64,000 bases of DNA from Clostridium peptidivorans (GCF_900205925.1 NZ_OAOD01000016.1:20838-84837), one strand, 5' to 3'; shown: positions 25,667 to 34,475, numbered from the stretch's first letter. Notes: generated by a model from the letters alone, not told the origin. Program-made: numbers and translations.

Positions 25667-25742
25667 TAATTCTAATTTAATTCTTCTCATATTACTATTT
25701 ATGTTTCTGTTTCTCACAATTATTATTCAAATAAACTTTTTA

Positions 25743-25770
25743 AAAGGAAGCATATTGCAAGTGCTTCCTT
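25743..25770 (-). terminator. Terminator of the NAD salvage operon
   Basis: AAGGAAGC pairs with GCTTCCTT; minus strand continues TTAAAAAG. About 45 bases beyond the nadE stop. Confidence 0.6.
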
Positions 25771-25812
25771 AATCTTATCCATCTAGAAAATAACTATTCA
25801 GCTTCTGGTTTT

Positions 25813-26547
25813 TTACACTCCCTCATACTTTGGCGGTAAACTCCTCTTGTGCTCACTATACTCATGCTTCAGCCTAATTTTATCATCTACTTCCTTATCT
25901 CCGCAGCTTCCGTTTTCTATATACTCATTAATTTGTTCATAGGAAATACCCATCTTTTCTTCATCAGATTTTCCGCTTAATCCATCACTAGGAGTTTTAT
26001 ACACCAATTCATAAGGTAATCCTAAGAAGTCTCCAATTGCTACAACTTCATCAGTAGTTAAGTTTCCTATAGGATTGAAGTCAAAAGCGCCGTCACCCCA
26101 TTTTGTTGTATATCCCACAAAGGCTTCTGATTTATTTCCCGTGCCGCATACTCGATAGTTCATGCTGGCTCCAATTGCATACAGGGTAGTCATTCTAAGT
26201 CTTGGAGGGATATTTATCTTAGCATCAATAGATAAAGTATTTTCTTCAATACCCTCTATCAATCCATTGTACGCCTTTTCTATATTAACAATTTTATAGT
26301 TTATTCCAAGAATATTTACAACCCTTAAGCTGTCCTCTATATCCTTTTGCTCACCATTTGGCATTAGCACTCCAAACACTCTTTCTTTTCCTAAAGCTTC
26401 AACTAATAGCTTAGCCGTTACAGTACTATCCTTTCCACCGCTAATTCCAATAACAGCACCCTTAGCTCCAGGCTGGTTTTTAAAGTATTCCCTGATCCAA
26501 CTTATAATATTTTTACATTCCATATCTCTATTAAAATCTTTTCTCAT
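25813..26547 (-). CDS. nadE: NH3-dependent NAD synthase
   Basis: 244 aa, ribosome site GGGAGG. The ATP pyrophosphatase P-loop is GAVIGISGGKDSTVTAKLLV (about 28-48); TGNKSEAFVGYTTKWGDGAFDFNPIG (about 135) and PSDGLSGKSDEEKMG bind deamido-NAD and ATP. There is no nitrilase-type glutaminase domain, so free ammonia is the nitrogen source. It catalyses the last step of NAD synthesis, adenylating and amidating nicotinic acid adenine dinucleotide. Last gene of a five-gene operon. Confidence 0.95.
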   Translation of the reverse strand: MRKDFNRDMECKNIISWIREYFKNQPGAKGAVIGISGGKDSTVTAKLLVEALGKERVFGVLMPNGEQKDIEDSLRVVNILGINYKIVNIEKAYNGLIEGIEENTLSIDAKINIPPRLRMTTLYAIGASMNYRVCGTGNKSEAFVGYTTKWGDGAFDFNPIGNLTTDEVVAIGDFLGLPYELVYKTPSDGLSGKSDEEKMGISYEQINEYIENGSCGDKEVDDKIRLKHEYSEHKRSLPPKYEGV

Positions 26548-26606
26548 CTTTTTATGCCTCCCATCAATATAGCAAAAATAATTTTATATCTTATATTAAA
26601 CCATTA

Positions 26607-28082
26607 CTAAAAGCTTCCGTGAAGTCTGTTTCTTATTTCCGATAACGAATATTCTTTTATTATTTCACCATCCTTAAATACAACTTCTAATAAATTATCC
26701 TTATATTCTGCTTGTTCTTTTATAGTTAATTCATCCTTATATAAAATGTCTTCTTCATTTTTATACACATAACACATTCCCTTTTGTGACTTTTTAAAAT
26801 TATATTTATCTGTCTTAGGAGCTTTGAAGATAAACTTTTCTTCCCCATCTATCACTGCATGAGTAGCCTTTAACGCAAATCCAAAGGTATCTCTAGTATT
26901 GTATTGATAGGTGTAGGAACCTATACCAAAGACACAGTTACTTACTGCAAAGCCCTTTTCCTCTAACCCCTTGCAAATTTCTTCGCATCTTTCCACCGTT
27001 ATGCTGTCTCCATAAATTGTCCCTATCTTACTATTTAGAACCCTATACCCCTTTGAATTGATTTCTCCGCCAAATATATCCCACAGCAGCTCAACAGTTC
27101 CCTTATATTCTTCACTACCCTTTGCTGCATTCTTATCTCCGCAAATTATTTTTACTGGATCGCCACTATCCCCTCTAATAACAATTTTACCATCTCTTTT
27201 TAATATATCTTCTTTCAATCTTGGAAGTATATTTGTTATGACATTCCAATAATCATAGGTGTCAGATACTATACTCAAAACTCCACTTGGAAATACTTCA
27301 GTGATCAATCTCTTGTAAGCTGCAAACTCATCTTCACCGTAGCTGCACATTACACTGTGTTCTGTAGAAGGAGTTCCTAGTCCAACTAATTCCTCTTCTA
27401 CATTGCAATTATAATATTCTTCTAAATAGCTAATTGCAGGTATTGTTGCCGTTCCCAAAAACGAAAGCAGATGTGCTGCACCACTAAGTTCTGCACTTTC
27501 TAAGGAGCTAAAACCTCTCATACTAAAATCTCCACAAGCTTTTCTTACATCGCCCTTTTCTACAGTAAGATTAAAATACTTTTCTATTATTTCTCTGTAC
27601 CTATAGCCAATAGTGGCACTGGTCATTGGCTGCCATATATTACAGCTCATAAAGGTTTCTAAATAATTTACAAGCCATGCAAAATCTTTATGGGTATTGG
27701 TAATTTCAATCATTGGAGTTTTAATATTTACCCTTAAGCCCTCTGCTGCAGCTTTAATTTGTATTGGCAAATATCCTAAATCATGCAAAGCTTCAATGTG
27801 ATTTGTGTCCGCTGCTTTATCTCCCATGGTTTTAGAAATAATTCTTTTATACTCAGAAACCACAGCTTCCTTATCCCTTTGGAAGAAGTTCTCGTTAAAA
27901 TACTGAATTAAATACTTCTTTATAAAAGGCTGAAGGCCAAACATAACAACCTTATCCATATTTTCTTTTCGAGACATTCTAGGAGTCCAATAGCTTACTA
28001 ATTTAGTCATTCCCTTTGCATAACACATGTGATGAATTGTTTTATAAAAATCTGTGAGTAAAAATGGGTTTATCATTATCAT
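26607..28082 (-). CDS. nadV: Nicotinamide phosphoribosyltransferase
   Basis: 491 aa, typical NAMPT length. Opening INPFLLTDFYKTIHHMCY, then ACGDFSMRGFSSLESAELSG, SDTYDYWNVI and KIVIRGDSGDPVKIICGD are family hallmarks; the RGDSGDP segment binds the phosphoribosyl part. It joins nicotinamide and PRPP to give NMN. The ATG at 28082 overlaps the stop of the upstream gene (AAATGATAATG), and an ATG two codons later has better spacing to GGGGG. The gene for PRPP synthesis is in the same operon, which supplies its co-substrate. NAMPT genes are also common on phages. Confidence 0.94.
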   Translation of the reverse strand: MIMINPFLLTDFYKTIHHMCYAKGMTKLVSYWTPRMSRKENMDKVVMFGLQPFIKKYLIQYFNENFFQRDKEAVVSEYKRIISKTMGDKAADTNHIEALHDLGYLPIQIKAAAEGLRVNIKTPMIEITNTHKDFAWLVNYLETFMSCNIWQPMTSATIGYRYREIIEKYFNLTVEKGDVRKACGDFSMRGFSSLESAELSGAAHLLSFLGTATIPAISYLEEYYNCNVEEELVGLGTPSTEHSVMCSYGEDEFAAYKRLITEVFPSGVLSIVSDTYDYWNVITNILPRLKEDILKRDGKIVIRGDSGDPVKIICGDKNAAKGSEEYKGTVELLWDIFGGEINSKGYRVLNSKIGTIYGDSITVERCEEICKGLEEKGFAVSNCVFGIGSYTYQYNTRDTFGFALKATHAVIDGEEKFIFKAPKTDKYNFKKSQKGMCYVYKNEEDILYKDELTIKEQAEYKDNLLEVVFKDGEIIKEYSLSEIRNRLHGSF

Positions 28083-28627
28083 TTCCCCCTATTAATTACT
28101 TTTACCTGTAAACCTTCCATTACATCTAATGTCTTTTCATGCAGTGCATCATCAAAGCTGGTGCAAAGACTTGCATCCACTATGATATCAGCATTTCTGT
28201 ATTGAGTTTGAAATAGTACTGCATTGCTAATTACGCATATATTTGTAACAACTCCAACTATCTCAATTTCTTCAATATCCTCTCCTAATTCACTGGCTAA
28301 TTTAATCATATCCTTTGGAGATATTCCAAAGCCTTCTTTTTCATAATGCAGTGTATTTTCTAAATTTGAAAAATCATTTATTTTTCCATAGAGCTTATGA
28401 CCATTGGTATCTTTGATGCAGTGTACCACTGGTAAATTTCTACCTTCTCTAGTTTGTAAATATTCTTCACAGTGGGTATCATAGGTGAAGACTACCTTAT
28501 CCCCATTTTTTAAATACTTATTAACCTTATCATAAATGCCCTGTTCTAATGTTTTTGCTTTCTCAAACCCAAGCGTTCCATCTACAAAGTCCCTTTGATA
28601 GTCAATAACTACTAATAGTTTCTTCAT
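28079..28627 (-). CDS. Nicotinamidase-like cysteine hydrolase (isochorismatase fold)
   Basis: 182 aa from the ATG at 28627 (GGGGGA upstream); the frame runs on to 28669 but would overlap the prs-like gene. The catalytic triad fits: Asp in VVIDYQRDF (about 9), Lys in LHYEKEGFG, Cys in VVTNICVISNAVLF (about 135). It should convert nicotinamide to nicotinate, feeding the deamidated route that ends at NadE. It lies in an operon with NAMPT, which uses the same substrate. Confidence 0.85.
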   Translation of the reverse strand: MKKLLVVIDYQRDFVDGTLGFEKAKTLEQGIYDKVNKYLKNGDKVVFTYDTHCEEYLQTREGRNLPVVHCIKDTNGHKLYGKINDFSNLENTLHYEKEGFGISPKDMIKLASELGEDIEEIEIVGVVTNICVISNAVLFQTQYRNADIIVDASLCTSFDDALHEKTLDVMEGLQVKVINRGK

Positions 28628-28640
28628 AATAAATTCCCCC

Positions 28641-29438
28641 TTAAATTTTATACACCCTAATTTTTTCATGATCCTTACTTAAAATACTATTGGTTGTATA
28701 TATGCCTGTTATTAAATCACCCTTTAATAAATCCCCTTCAAAAACTGTATTTTCACAATGAGTAACTACCAGGTATATTTCCCCTGCTCCCATTTCCTTT
28801 AGTTTGGAAGCTGTCAGCACAAAAGTACCTCCCTTTGAACATAAATCATCCACAATAATTGCCTTAAAATTTTTACTTTCCACTTCCCCATTAATCTGCA
28901 GCTTTTTTATAAATCCTGTTTTAAAGTCCCTCTCTTTATTTGCAGTTAAAATCTTGGCATATTTTATTTCCTTCCCATATCTCTTTGCTGCGCCTGCATC
29001 TGGATAAACTAAATATACTGTATCTTTTCCGCTGTTTAATTCCTTTAAGAGCTCTTCAGTTAAAGTTTTGGACATATTTATTACCTTAACTCTATCTAGT
29101 AATGCTGTGGATACATCTGAATGGGGCTCATAAATTGTTACACTTTCAAAGTTTAAGCTGTTAATTAGCCTGCATAAATGCTTTAGTGTAAAAATCATTA
29201 TTCCTTCAGTCCTGTCCATTCTGCTGTAAGGCATATAGGGAAGTACTAAATTACATTTTATTTTTAACTCATCTAAATGACCCTTCAAAAATATTAAATG
29301 AGTTATATCCTCATCATTTTCAAAATTAACTTTGATTTCATTATTATCATTTCTTAGCTTTAAATTTTCACTATGAATTAAAGCTTCACCATTTGGGAAC
29401 TTCTTAACTTCTATCCTCTCACCATTAAAACAGATCAT
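28641..29438 (-). CDS. Ribose-phosphate pyrophosphokinase-like protein (short form)
   Basis: 265 aa against about 315 for housekeeping Prs, ribosome site GAGGAGG. PYMPYSRMDR is the ATP-binding region, VYLVYPDAGAAKRYGKEI the metal/ribose-phosphate region, and KAIIVDDLCSKGGTFVLTA the PRPP-binding loop. It makes PRPP from ribose 5-phosphate and ATP for the phosphoribosyltransferase encoded downstream. The divergent short form in an NAD salvage operon resembles sets carried by phages. Confidence 0.85.
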   Translation of the reverse strand: MICFNGERIEVKKFPNGEALIHSENLKLRNDNNEIKVNFENDEDITHLIFLKGHLDELKIKCNLVLPYMPYSRMDRTEGIMIFTLKHLCRLINSLNFESVTIYEPHSDVSTALLDRVKVINMSKTLTEELLKELNSGKDTVYLVYPDAGAAKRYGKEIKYAKILTANKERDFKTGFIKKLQINGEVESKNFKAIIVDDLCSKGGTFVLTASKLKEMGAGEIYLVVTHCENTVFEGDLLKGDLITGIYTTNSILSKDHEKIRVYKI

Positions 29439-29456
29439 TTTATATCCTCCTCATTT

Positions 29457-30347
29457 TTAAAAATTATGCTCCCAATTTTCATTAAACTTAAATACCTTAG
29501 CTGGTCTAAAGGGTTTACCCTCAATTTTTTCATCTGTCTCTATAATCATTTCTCCCATTTTTCTTCTGAAGTTTAAAATTTCTCTTCCCATTATTGCTTC
29601 ATAGACATTTTGTAGTTCCTTTACAGTAAACACTCTTGGTAAAAGATTAAAGGCAATTGGCGTATACTCTACTTTATTTCTCAATCTATCTATTCCATAA
29701 TCTAATATATTGTAGTGATCAAAAGCCAACTCCTCTGTAGAGTTATCCAGTAACTTATATATTGTTTCCTTTCTCCTAAAAATATTTCTTTCGATTTTCT
29801 CTGTTACTTCATAATTAATTTCTACTCTTTCATCAACGGATTTAAGAGATAAGAGATGTTTATTTTCTACATATTGTTCATGTTTTTCAGAACTAATAAG
29901 AGTTTTATCTATCCAAAACCATTCACTTTTATTTTCTGAATCTGCTTCTTTAAATCTTATAGTGCTCTTTTCTACTAAAGCCATATTTCCTACACTAATA
30001 ACTCTTGTTCTTTTATCTCTATGAACATCTCCAAAGGTATAGAGCTGCTCAGTATAAACATTATCTATCCCTGTCTTCTCCTTAAGCTTTCTCTTAGAAC
30101 CATCCTCTAAACTTTCTTTTATATCAACGAAGCCTCCTGGAAGGGCCCACTTATCTATATAAGGATAATCATTTCTTTTAACTAAAAGAACCTGCATTCC
30201 TTTTTTAGGCACCTTTCGAAGATTGTCTTCTTCCTTATCATCGGTTGTGAATATTATCATATCATTTGTAACACTTGGTCTCTTATAATCATCCTCATTG
30301 TAATTTCTTAAGAATTCCTCTTCTTTATCTATAAAATGTTTATCCAA
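29457..30347 (-). CDS. nrtR: NrtR-family NAD-metabolism regulator (degenerate Nudix domain + winged helix)
   Basis: 296 aa from a TTG with AGAGGGG upstream. Residues about 20-170 are a Nudix fold. The Nudix box reads GGFVDIKESLEDGSKRKLKE-KTGI: the catalytic REUxEE has become RKLKEK, so hydrolysis is probably lost while ligand binding stays. Residues about 215-296 form the winged helix (LLPRVFTVKELQNVYEAIMG, NFRRKMGEMI). NrtR proteins repress NAD genes and release DNA on binding ADP-ribose or a related metabolite. It is the first gene of the NAD operon, and a palindrome overlies its promoter. Confidence 0.85.
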   Translation of the reverse strand: MDKHFIDKEEEFLRNYNEDDYKRPSVTNDMIIFTTDDKEEDNLRKVPKKGMQVLLVKRNDYPYIDKWALPGGFVDIKESLEDGSKRKLKEKTGIDNVYTEQLYTFGDVHRDKRTRVISVGNMALVEKSTIRFKEADSENKSEWFWIDKTLISSEKHEQYVENKHLLSLKSVDERVEINYEVTEKIERNIFRRKETIYKLLDNSTEELAFDHYNILDYGIDRLRNKVEYTPIAFNLLPRVFTVKELQNVYEAIMGREILNFRRKMGEMIIETDEKIEGKPFRPAKVFKFNENWEHNF

Positions 30348-30377
30348 GATATCCCCTCTTTACTTATTATATTATAG

Positions 30378-30398
30378 ATAATATCAATTTGATACTAT
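30378..30398 (-). promoter_or_regulatory. Probable NrtR operator
   Basis: Imperfect 21-bp palindrome with half-sites TATCAA and TTGATA separated by one base and outer ATA/TAT arms. It begins about 7 bases downstream of the -10 box, over the expected transcription start, a position that fits repression by NrtR. Confidence 0.6.
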
Positions 30399-30404
30399 GT
30401 ATTT

Positions 30405-30433
30405 ATAATATAATCTATTCCACTATATGTCAA
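30405..30433 (-). promoter_or_regulatory. Promoter of the NAD salvage operon
   Basis: TTGACA (30428-30433) and TATTAT (30405-30410) on the minus strand with 17-bp spacing. Confidence 0.7.
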
Positions 30434-30490
30434 TATACATTTAAAACTTTCTTATAATTTAATTTTTCTATATGACTAATTGTATTATTA

Positions 30491-30519
30491 TGAAACTTTA
30501 CAAACTTATACAGTATAAT
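30491..30519 (+). promoter_or_regulatory. Candidate plus-strand promoter before the leader terminator
   Basis: TATAAT at 30514-30519; TGAAAC 17 bases upstream resembles ECF-type -35 boxes more than TTGACA. A transcript from here would meet the terminator at 30588-30633 after about 100 nt. Confidence 0.35.
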
Positions 30520-30587
30520 AAAATAAATGAACAGATGAATTTAAAAATCAAATCTATGTAAAGTACCTACTATTCAAATAATTTCTT

Positions 30588-30633
30588 AAGATACCGTATT
30601 ATTCAGAAATAGATTTTATGGTATCTTTGTTTT
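30588..30633 (+). terminator. Terminator repeat, upstream copy (leader of sigma operon)
   Basis: AAGATACC pairs with GGTATCTT, followed by TGTTTT. No plus-strand gene precedes it, so it ends a short leader RNA or attenuates the sigma operon. The loop GTATTATTCAGAAAT recurs in the terminator after the operon (32091-32215). Confidence 0.6.
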
Positions 30634-30825
30634 GCGATTGATTTACAAGATGCGGCTTACAGCGTTGTATTAAATTATCATGAAAATAAAGTTAGTTTTA
30701 CATATTATAAAAAATTTAAATTTAAATGAAAATTAAATGAACCATTTGGTAGATTTATGCATCTAATTAGTGTAAGGCAAAAAAGTAGCGCTACAATTTG
30801 CAAAGAAAGAAAGGTAGGAAGTCAA

Positions 30826-31308
30826 TTGAATAAAGATGAATTTGTAGATAAAGTTCTCGAGGTTGAATCTACTTTATACCGTGTATCTAAATCAATTTTG
30901 ATGCATGATGAAGATTGTGAGGATGCAGTTCAGGGGGCAATTTTAAAAGCTTATGATAAATTAGGTACACTAAAGAAAGAACAATATTTTAAAACATGGC
31001 TTGTTAGAATCCTTATAAATGAATGTTATAATTTGAAGCGTAAAGATTGCTCAACGGTACCTTATGAAGAATACTTTGAGCTTGTCAAAGCTGATGATAA
31101 AGAGGATTATAGAGAATTATATTTAGCTATTCAGAAATTGCCAGAGCGTATTCGTATTACAATTGTTCTTCATTATGTAGAGGGATATTCGGTAGAAGAA
31201 ATTAAACAGATTTTAAAAATACCTGCAGGAACTGTAAAAAGTAGATTAGCAAAAGGACGAAAACTATTAAAAATGAAGCTAGAGCATATGGAGGCAATGT
31301 ATGGATAA
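30826..31308 (+). CDS. ECF-type RNA polymerase sigma factor
   Basis: 160 aa from the TTG at 30826, preceded by AGGTAGGAAG; the frame is open to an ATG at 30757, but that has no ribosome site and adds no domain. Region 2 (VDKVLEVESTLYRVSKSILM then DEDCEDAVQGAILKAYDKL, FKTWLVRILINECYNLKRK) binds core polymerase and the -10 box; region 4 (YLAIQKLPERIRITIVLHYV, YSVEEIKQILKIPAGTVKSR) binds -35. It overlaps the next gene, its membrane anti-sigma factor, by 8 bases. Typical envelope-stress pair. Confidence 0.92.
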   Translation: MNKDEFVDKVLEVESTLYRVSKSILMHDEDCEDAVQGAILKAYDKLGTLKKEQYFKTWLVRILINECYNLKRKDCSTVPYEEYFELVKADDKEDYRELYLAIQKLPERIRITIVLHYVEGYSVEEIKQILKIPAGTVKSRLAKGRKLLKMKLEHMEAMYG

Positions 31309-32071
31309 TTATAATTGGAATAATACCTTTCCAGATACCCCAAAAAGTTTTAAAAATAAGGTAAGTGCAACATTAAACAGCTTACCAGATCAAAAGGAGA
31401 CTGATGAAATGGAAAACATAAAAATAAATAAAAAGGGATCATTTAAGAAAAGAGTTATAATTGCACTAGTAGCCACTATGGCAATAGGAACAACTGTATT
31501 TGCTGCAGGAAAAATATTCTCTATAACTTCACACGGAAGTAACATACCAACTTATACTAATATACCTACAGTAGAACAAGTAAAGAAGGATCTTGGATTT
31601 AATCCTAAATTAGTTAAGGAATTCAATAACGGATATACCTTTGCAAATGGATATACTACAAATGATGAAGGGTTTGATGTGAAAGGTAATTCTGTAGCAA
31701 AAACAAAAACACTTGATTTTACTTATAAAAAAGGGAATTATGAATTAAGCCTTTCTATGGAAAATGGAAGGTTGGGTGAAAACTCAAAAAAAGCGACTGT
31801 TGTTAATACTTATAACGGTATAGATTTATATTATCATTCATATGCTAACAAGCTTGTGCCAGGAGATTATAAATTGACAGAACAAGATAAGAAGGATCAA
31901 TCGTCTGGTAAATATGTATTTAGCTTTGGATCTGACAAGGAAGAAATCTCTAAAGTCCAATATTTAAATTGGATGCAAGATGGAATTAACTATTCTTTCT
32001 TAGCAATTGATTGTGACATATCACAAGATGAATTAGTTAAAATGGCAAAGCAGGTTATCGATACTAAATAA
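31301..32071 (+). CDS. Membrane anti-sigma factor with DUF4367-like extracellular domain
   Basis: 256 aa. The first 50 residues are cytoplasmic (NTFPDTPKSFKNKVSATLNS) and should hold the sigma factor; one membrane segment (about 50-70, RVIIALVATMAIGTTVFAAG) follows, then an extracellular beta-rich domain of about 185 residues (VKKDLGFNPKLVKEFNNGYT, NGIDLYYHSYANKLVPGDYK) resembling DUF4367/DUF4179. The 8-base overlap with the sigma gene shows coupled translation. The signal that releases the sigma factor is not visible; loss of the extracellular domain by proteolysis is the usual route. Confidence 0.85.
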   Translation: MDNYNWNNTFPDTPKSFKNKVSATLNSLPDQKETDEMENIKINKKGSFKKRVIIALVATMAIGTTVFAAGKIFSITSHGSNIPTYTNIPTVEQVKKDLGFNPKLVKEFNNGYTFANGYTTNDEGFDVKGNSVAKTKTLDFTYKKGNYELSLSMENGRLGENSKKATVVNTYNGIDLYYHSYANKLVPGDYKLTEQDKKDQSSGKYVFSFGSDKEEISKVQYLNWMQDGINYSFLAIDCDISQDELVKMAKQVIDTK

Positions 32072-32090
32072 AAAAATAAATAATTTACTT

Positions 32091-32215
32091 AAATACCGTA
32101 TTATTCAGAAATGAACTGCCCCCTGTTAAGGTAGACAGATTAAAAAATAAAAATTTTTTAATCTGTCTACCTTAAGGGGAGCATATCAAAATGAGTTTTA
32201 CGGTATTTTTACGTC
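32091..32215 (+). terminator. Terminator repeat, downstream copy, interrupted by a MITE
   Basis: AAATACCGTA (32091-32100) pairs with TACGGTATTT (32198-32207), followed by TTACG. Removing 32112-32188 and one AAA restores a sequence that aligns base by base with the copy at 30588-30633. It ends the sigma/anti-sigma operon. Confidence 0.65.
32112..32188. mobile_element. 77-bp MITE with IS3-like ends and AAA target duplication
   Basis: Almost the whole element is a hairpin: AAGGTAGACAGATTAAAAAA on one arm and its complement on the other, around a few bases. Ends TGAACTGC and GCATATCA are imperfect inverted repeats. AAA flanks both sides (32109-32111 and 32189-32191), as expected for a 3-bp target duplication. 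It carries no gene, so a related IS3-type transposase would be needed to move it. Confidence 0.7.
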
Positions 32216-32311
32216 GCAATACAAAGATTATGTTTAAGCATTGTAAATTTACGATAGATAAACTTTCTTCTTAAAAGACGAACTAAGGGACCTCATTTTA
32301 GAGTTCCATTT

Positions 32312-32357
32312 TAAAAAAAGTCATGGTTATATTTCCTAAGAAATAATCACCATGACT
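32312..32357 (-). terminator. Terminator of the S41 lipoprotein gene
   Basis: Minus strand AGTCATGGT pairs with ACCATGACT, followed by TTTTTTT. Confidence 0.75.
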
Positions 32358-32374
32358 AAATTTCAAAATTATAG

Positions 32375-33610
32375 TTATTGTTCTTTAATCCATTCTAGCA
32401 CTGGATCTACACCTTTCTTATAGTCCTCAAAGGTTTCTTCTATAAGCTTATCTGGCTTTATAGTATCTAAATTTTCTTCAGTCCATTTGAAATATTTTGT
32501 AGAGTATCGAATTTTTTTCTTACTATTTGGAAGTTCTAATGTCTTCAACTCTCCATAATGATTAGGTTCTCCTCCTGTATTTTCTCCAACAAAATAGGCT
32601 TTTGTCTCCTTCTTTAAATCAAGAGCATTTAGTATAGCTGAAGAATATGTGTCTCTTCCGATAATAACATATAATTTATCTTTTTCATTAAAGCTGCTTT
32701 TTTTAAGCTCTTTAATAAATGGGTTTAAAATAGTTGATGAACCTCCACTATTATTTCTTATATCTAATACAAGTTTTTTAACTTCATGCTTTCCAGCAAA
32801 ATCCCACACTTCTTTTGAAAAACTCTCAAAAGGCTTTTCTTTCATTTGTCCGCAGCTGTTGTAGTTAATATACAGTATTTTTTCGTCCTTTAAATATTCA
32901 TACCAATAATCTTCATTAGCATGGGTCTTATAAAGTGGTTTTGGACTACTGCTTATATCAATTGGTACACAGTCTTCATATTTTATTGATTTCATCTTTA
33001 TATTCTTTACTTCACCAGTTGCTAGCTGAACGCTTAATTCAATCTCATCTGATTTACTTATTCCAAAGTATTGAAGTACACTTGGTATAGGTATATAATA
33101 CATAACTTGAGTTTTAAACCAATTCTCATTTGATCCAGCTAAAAGAGGCTTTATTTTATTTGCTGCTTCCTCTATTTTTTTGCCATTTAGTGTTATGATT
33201 TTAGCATTTAATAACTCTTTATATTCTTTTATTGTATTCGTAATATAGATGCCATCATTAAACCAATAAAGTCCCATAGGATATGCCTTTTCCATTCCAA
33301 TACTAGATCCTGTATGACTATCTCCTACACTGGCTATTACTTTGCTCAGCTCTATTTCTATTTGATCATCTGAATAAGCTGGTACCTTTTTCTTTAGCTC
33401 TTCCAATTGGCCTATAAACTCTTCCTTTGATATATTAAAATATAAGTTTTTGTGAACTTTAGGCAGTGCTTTTTCTATATATGCAATATCATTTATCCAT
33501 TTTTCATCTCGATCTTCTGCAATATAAGACTTAGTAGATGGAGTACATCCTACTAATAAAAATAGTAAACTAATTAAAACTGCACAGAGCCTTTTATAAT
33601 TATTCCTCAT
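32375..33610 (-). CDS. S41-family peptidase-like lipoprotein
   Basis: 411 aa. Signal peptide and lipobox (LCAVLISLLFLLVGC, Cys about 22). The tail-specific-protease core (about 230-375) has LVLDIRNNSGGSSTILNPFI, the Ser region IIGRDTYSSAILNALDL and VGENTGGEPNHYG. No PDZ domain is evident between the N-terminal helical cap (about 45-95) and the core, unlike CtpA. It is expected on the outer membrane face and may cleave proteins or act as a sensor. Single gene with its own terminator. Confidence 0.82.
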   Translation of the reverse strand: MRNNYKRLCAVLISLLFLLVGCTPSTKSYIAEDRDEKWINDIAYIEKALPKVHKNLYFNISKEEFIGQLEELKKKVPAYSDDQIEIELSKVIASVGDSHTGSSIGMEKAYPMGLYWFNDGIYITNTIKEYKELLNAKIITLNGKKIEEAANKIKPLLAGSNENWFKTQVMYYIPIPSVLQYFGISKSDEIELSVQLATGEVKNIKMKSIKYEDCVPIDISSSPKPLYKTHANEDYWYEYLKDEKILYINYNSCGQMKEKPFESFSKEVWDFAGKHEVKKLVLDIRNNSGGSSTILNPFIKELKKSSFNEKDKLYVIIGRDTYSSAILNALDLKKETKAYFVGENTGGEPNHYGELKTLELPNSKKKIRYSTKYFKWTEENLDTIKPDKLIEETFEDYKKGVDPVLEWIKEQ

Positions 33611-33647
33611 AACTCACCTCTACCATTCATAAATCATACTAGCAAAC

Positions 33648-34475
33648 TTAATTCTTTATCCATTCTTGCCACAGCCCTTCTTTCTTTAGCAGCGTATCCA
33701 AATTATTGACTAGTGAGTCTATTTCCAACAATATAGATGAATTATTTGAAGATGAAAACTTTAAAATATTATTAATATTCATCTCCATATTGCATGGTAC
33801 CTTAAGATTTTTGTCTTTTATAATCTTAAGCAGCTTTTTTTCACCAGGATGAGGCATTTCATTTATTGCAAAAATAATATCAAAATAACTTGCAAGTAAA
33901 GCTGCTACTCTATGATTTACGCTAATATAATCATCTCTTTTCAGTGCTTTTTCAATTTGATGATAATATGCAGGCATTTGAAGCTTTAATAAAGGATAAT
34001 TCTTTCTGACTATGTTTTGCTTTAATTCATATGGATAAGCTACTTTGTACTTTTCTTGCAGCTTATTTAACTTACCATTTTTATCATATAATATAATTGA
34101 ATTTATGAGGTTAGCCCAAAAGCAGGTAGTATATCCTATATCCGCTTCACATTTTATTAAGGTTCTATTTAATACTGCATCAAAAAAGTCTAATTCCCTA
34201 TATATAATTTCTATAGGGATATTATCTTCTTTTAACATTCCATCATCTTCTGTTTCCCAAAAGGTATTATTTAGTTCCATATAACTACAGAACTTGTCAG
34301 TAATTATTTTTCTCTTTTCTATTGGTATTTCCTTAGACACATAAATATAAATATCATAATCTGAATCTTTATCATTAGTTTTTGTAGCATGCGATCCTGC
34401 TAGTAAAATACCTTCTACCTCTTCTAACTTTGAAAAATCATTAAGCATGTCTTTGAGTTCTTTATTAACATTCAT
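33648..34475 (-). CDS. Nucleotidyltransferase-fold protein (DUF4037-like)
   Basis: 275 aa. GILLAGSHATKTNDKDSDYD followed by IYIY (about 22-45) is the Pol-beta-type GS-x-D-x-D metal site. The C-terminal part is helical (KALKRDDYISVNHRVAALLA, SYFDIIFAINEMPHPGEKKL), like the HEPN-type substrate domain of DUF4037 and aminoglycoside-adenylyltransferase relatives. The substrate cannot be told. A short gap to the spermidine-synthase-like gene suggests no shared function. Confidence 0.72.
   Translation of the reverse strand: MNVNKELKDMLNDFSKLEEVEGILLAGSHATKTNDKDSDYDIYIYVSKEIPIEKRKIITDKFCSYMELNNTFWETEDDGMLKEDNIPIEIIYRELDFFDAVLNRTLIKCEADIGYTTCFWANLINSIILYDKNGKLNKLQEKYKVAYPYELKQNIVRKNYPLLKLQMPAYYHQIEKALKRDDYISVNHRVAALLASYFDIIFAINEMPHPGEKKLLKIIKDKNLKVPCNMEMNINNILKFSSSNNSSILLEIDSLVNNLDTLLKKEGLWQEWIKN

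Noticed and set aside
25813..30347. Prophage origin of the NAD operon as a confirmed call
   Set aside because: NAMPT plus short Prs resembles phage sets, but no phage structural, integrase or attachment sequence is present, so it stays a hypothesis.
30757..30825. Longer N-terminus for the sigma factor
   Set aside because: The ATG at 30757 has no ribosome site, and the added 23 residues fall outside the sigma fold, while the TTG at 30826 has AGGTAGGAAG.
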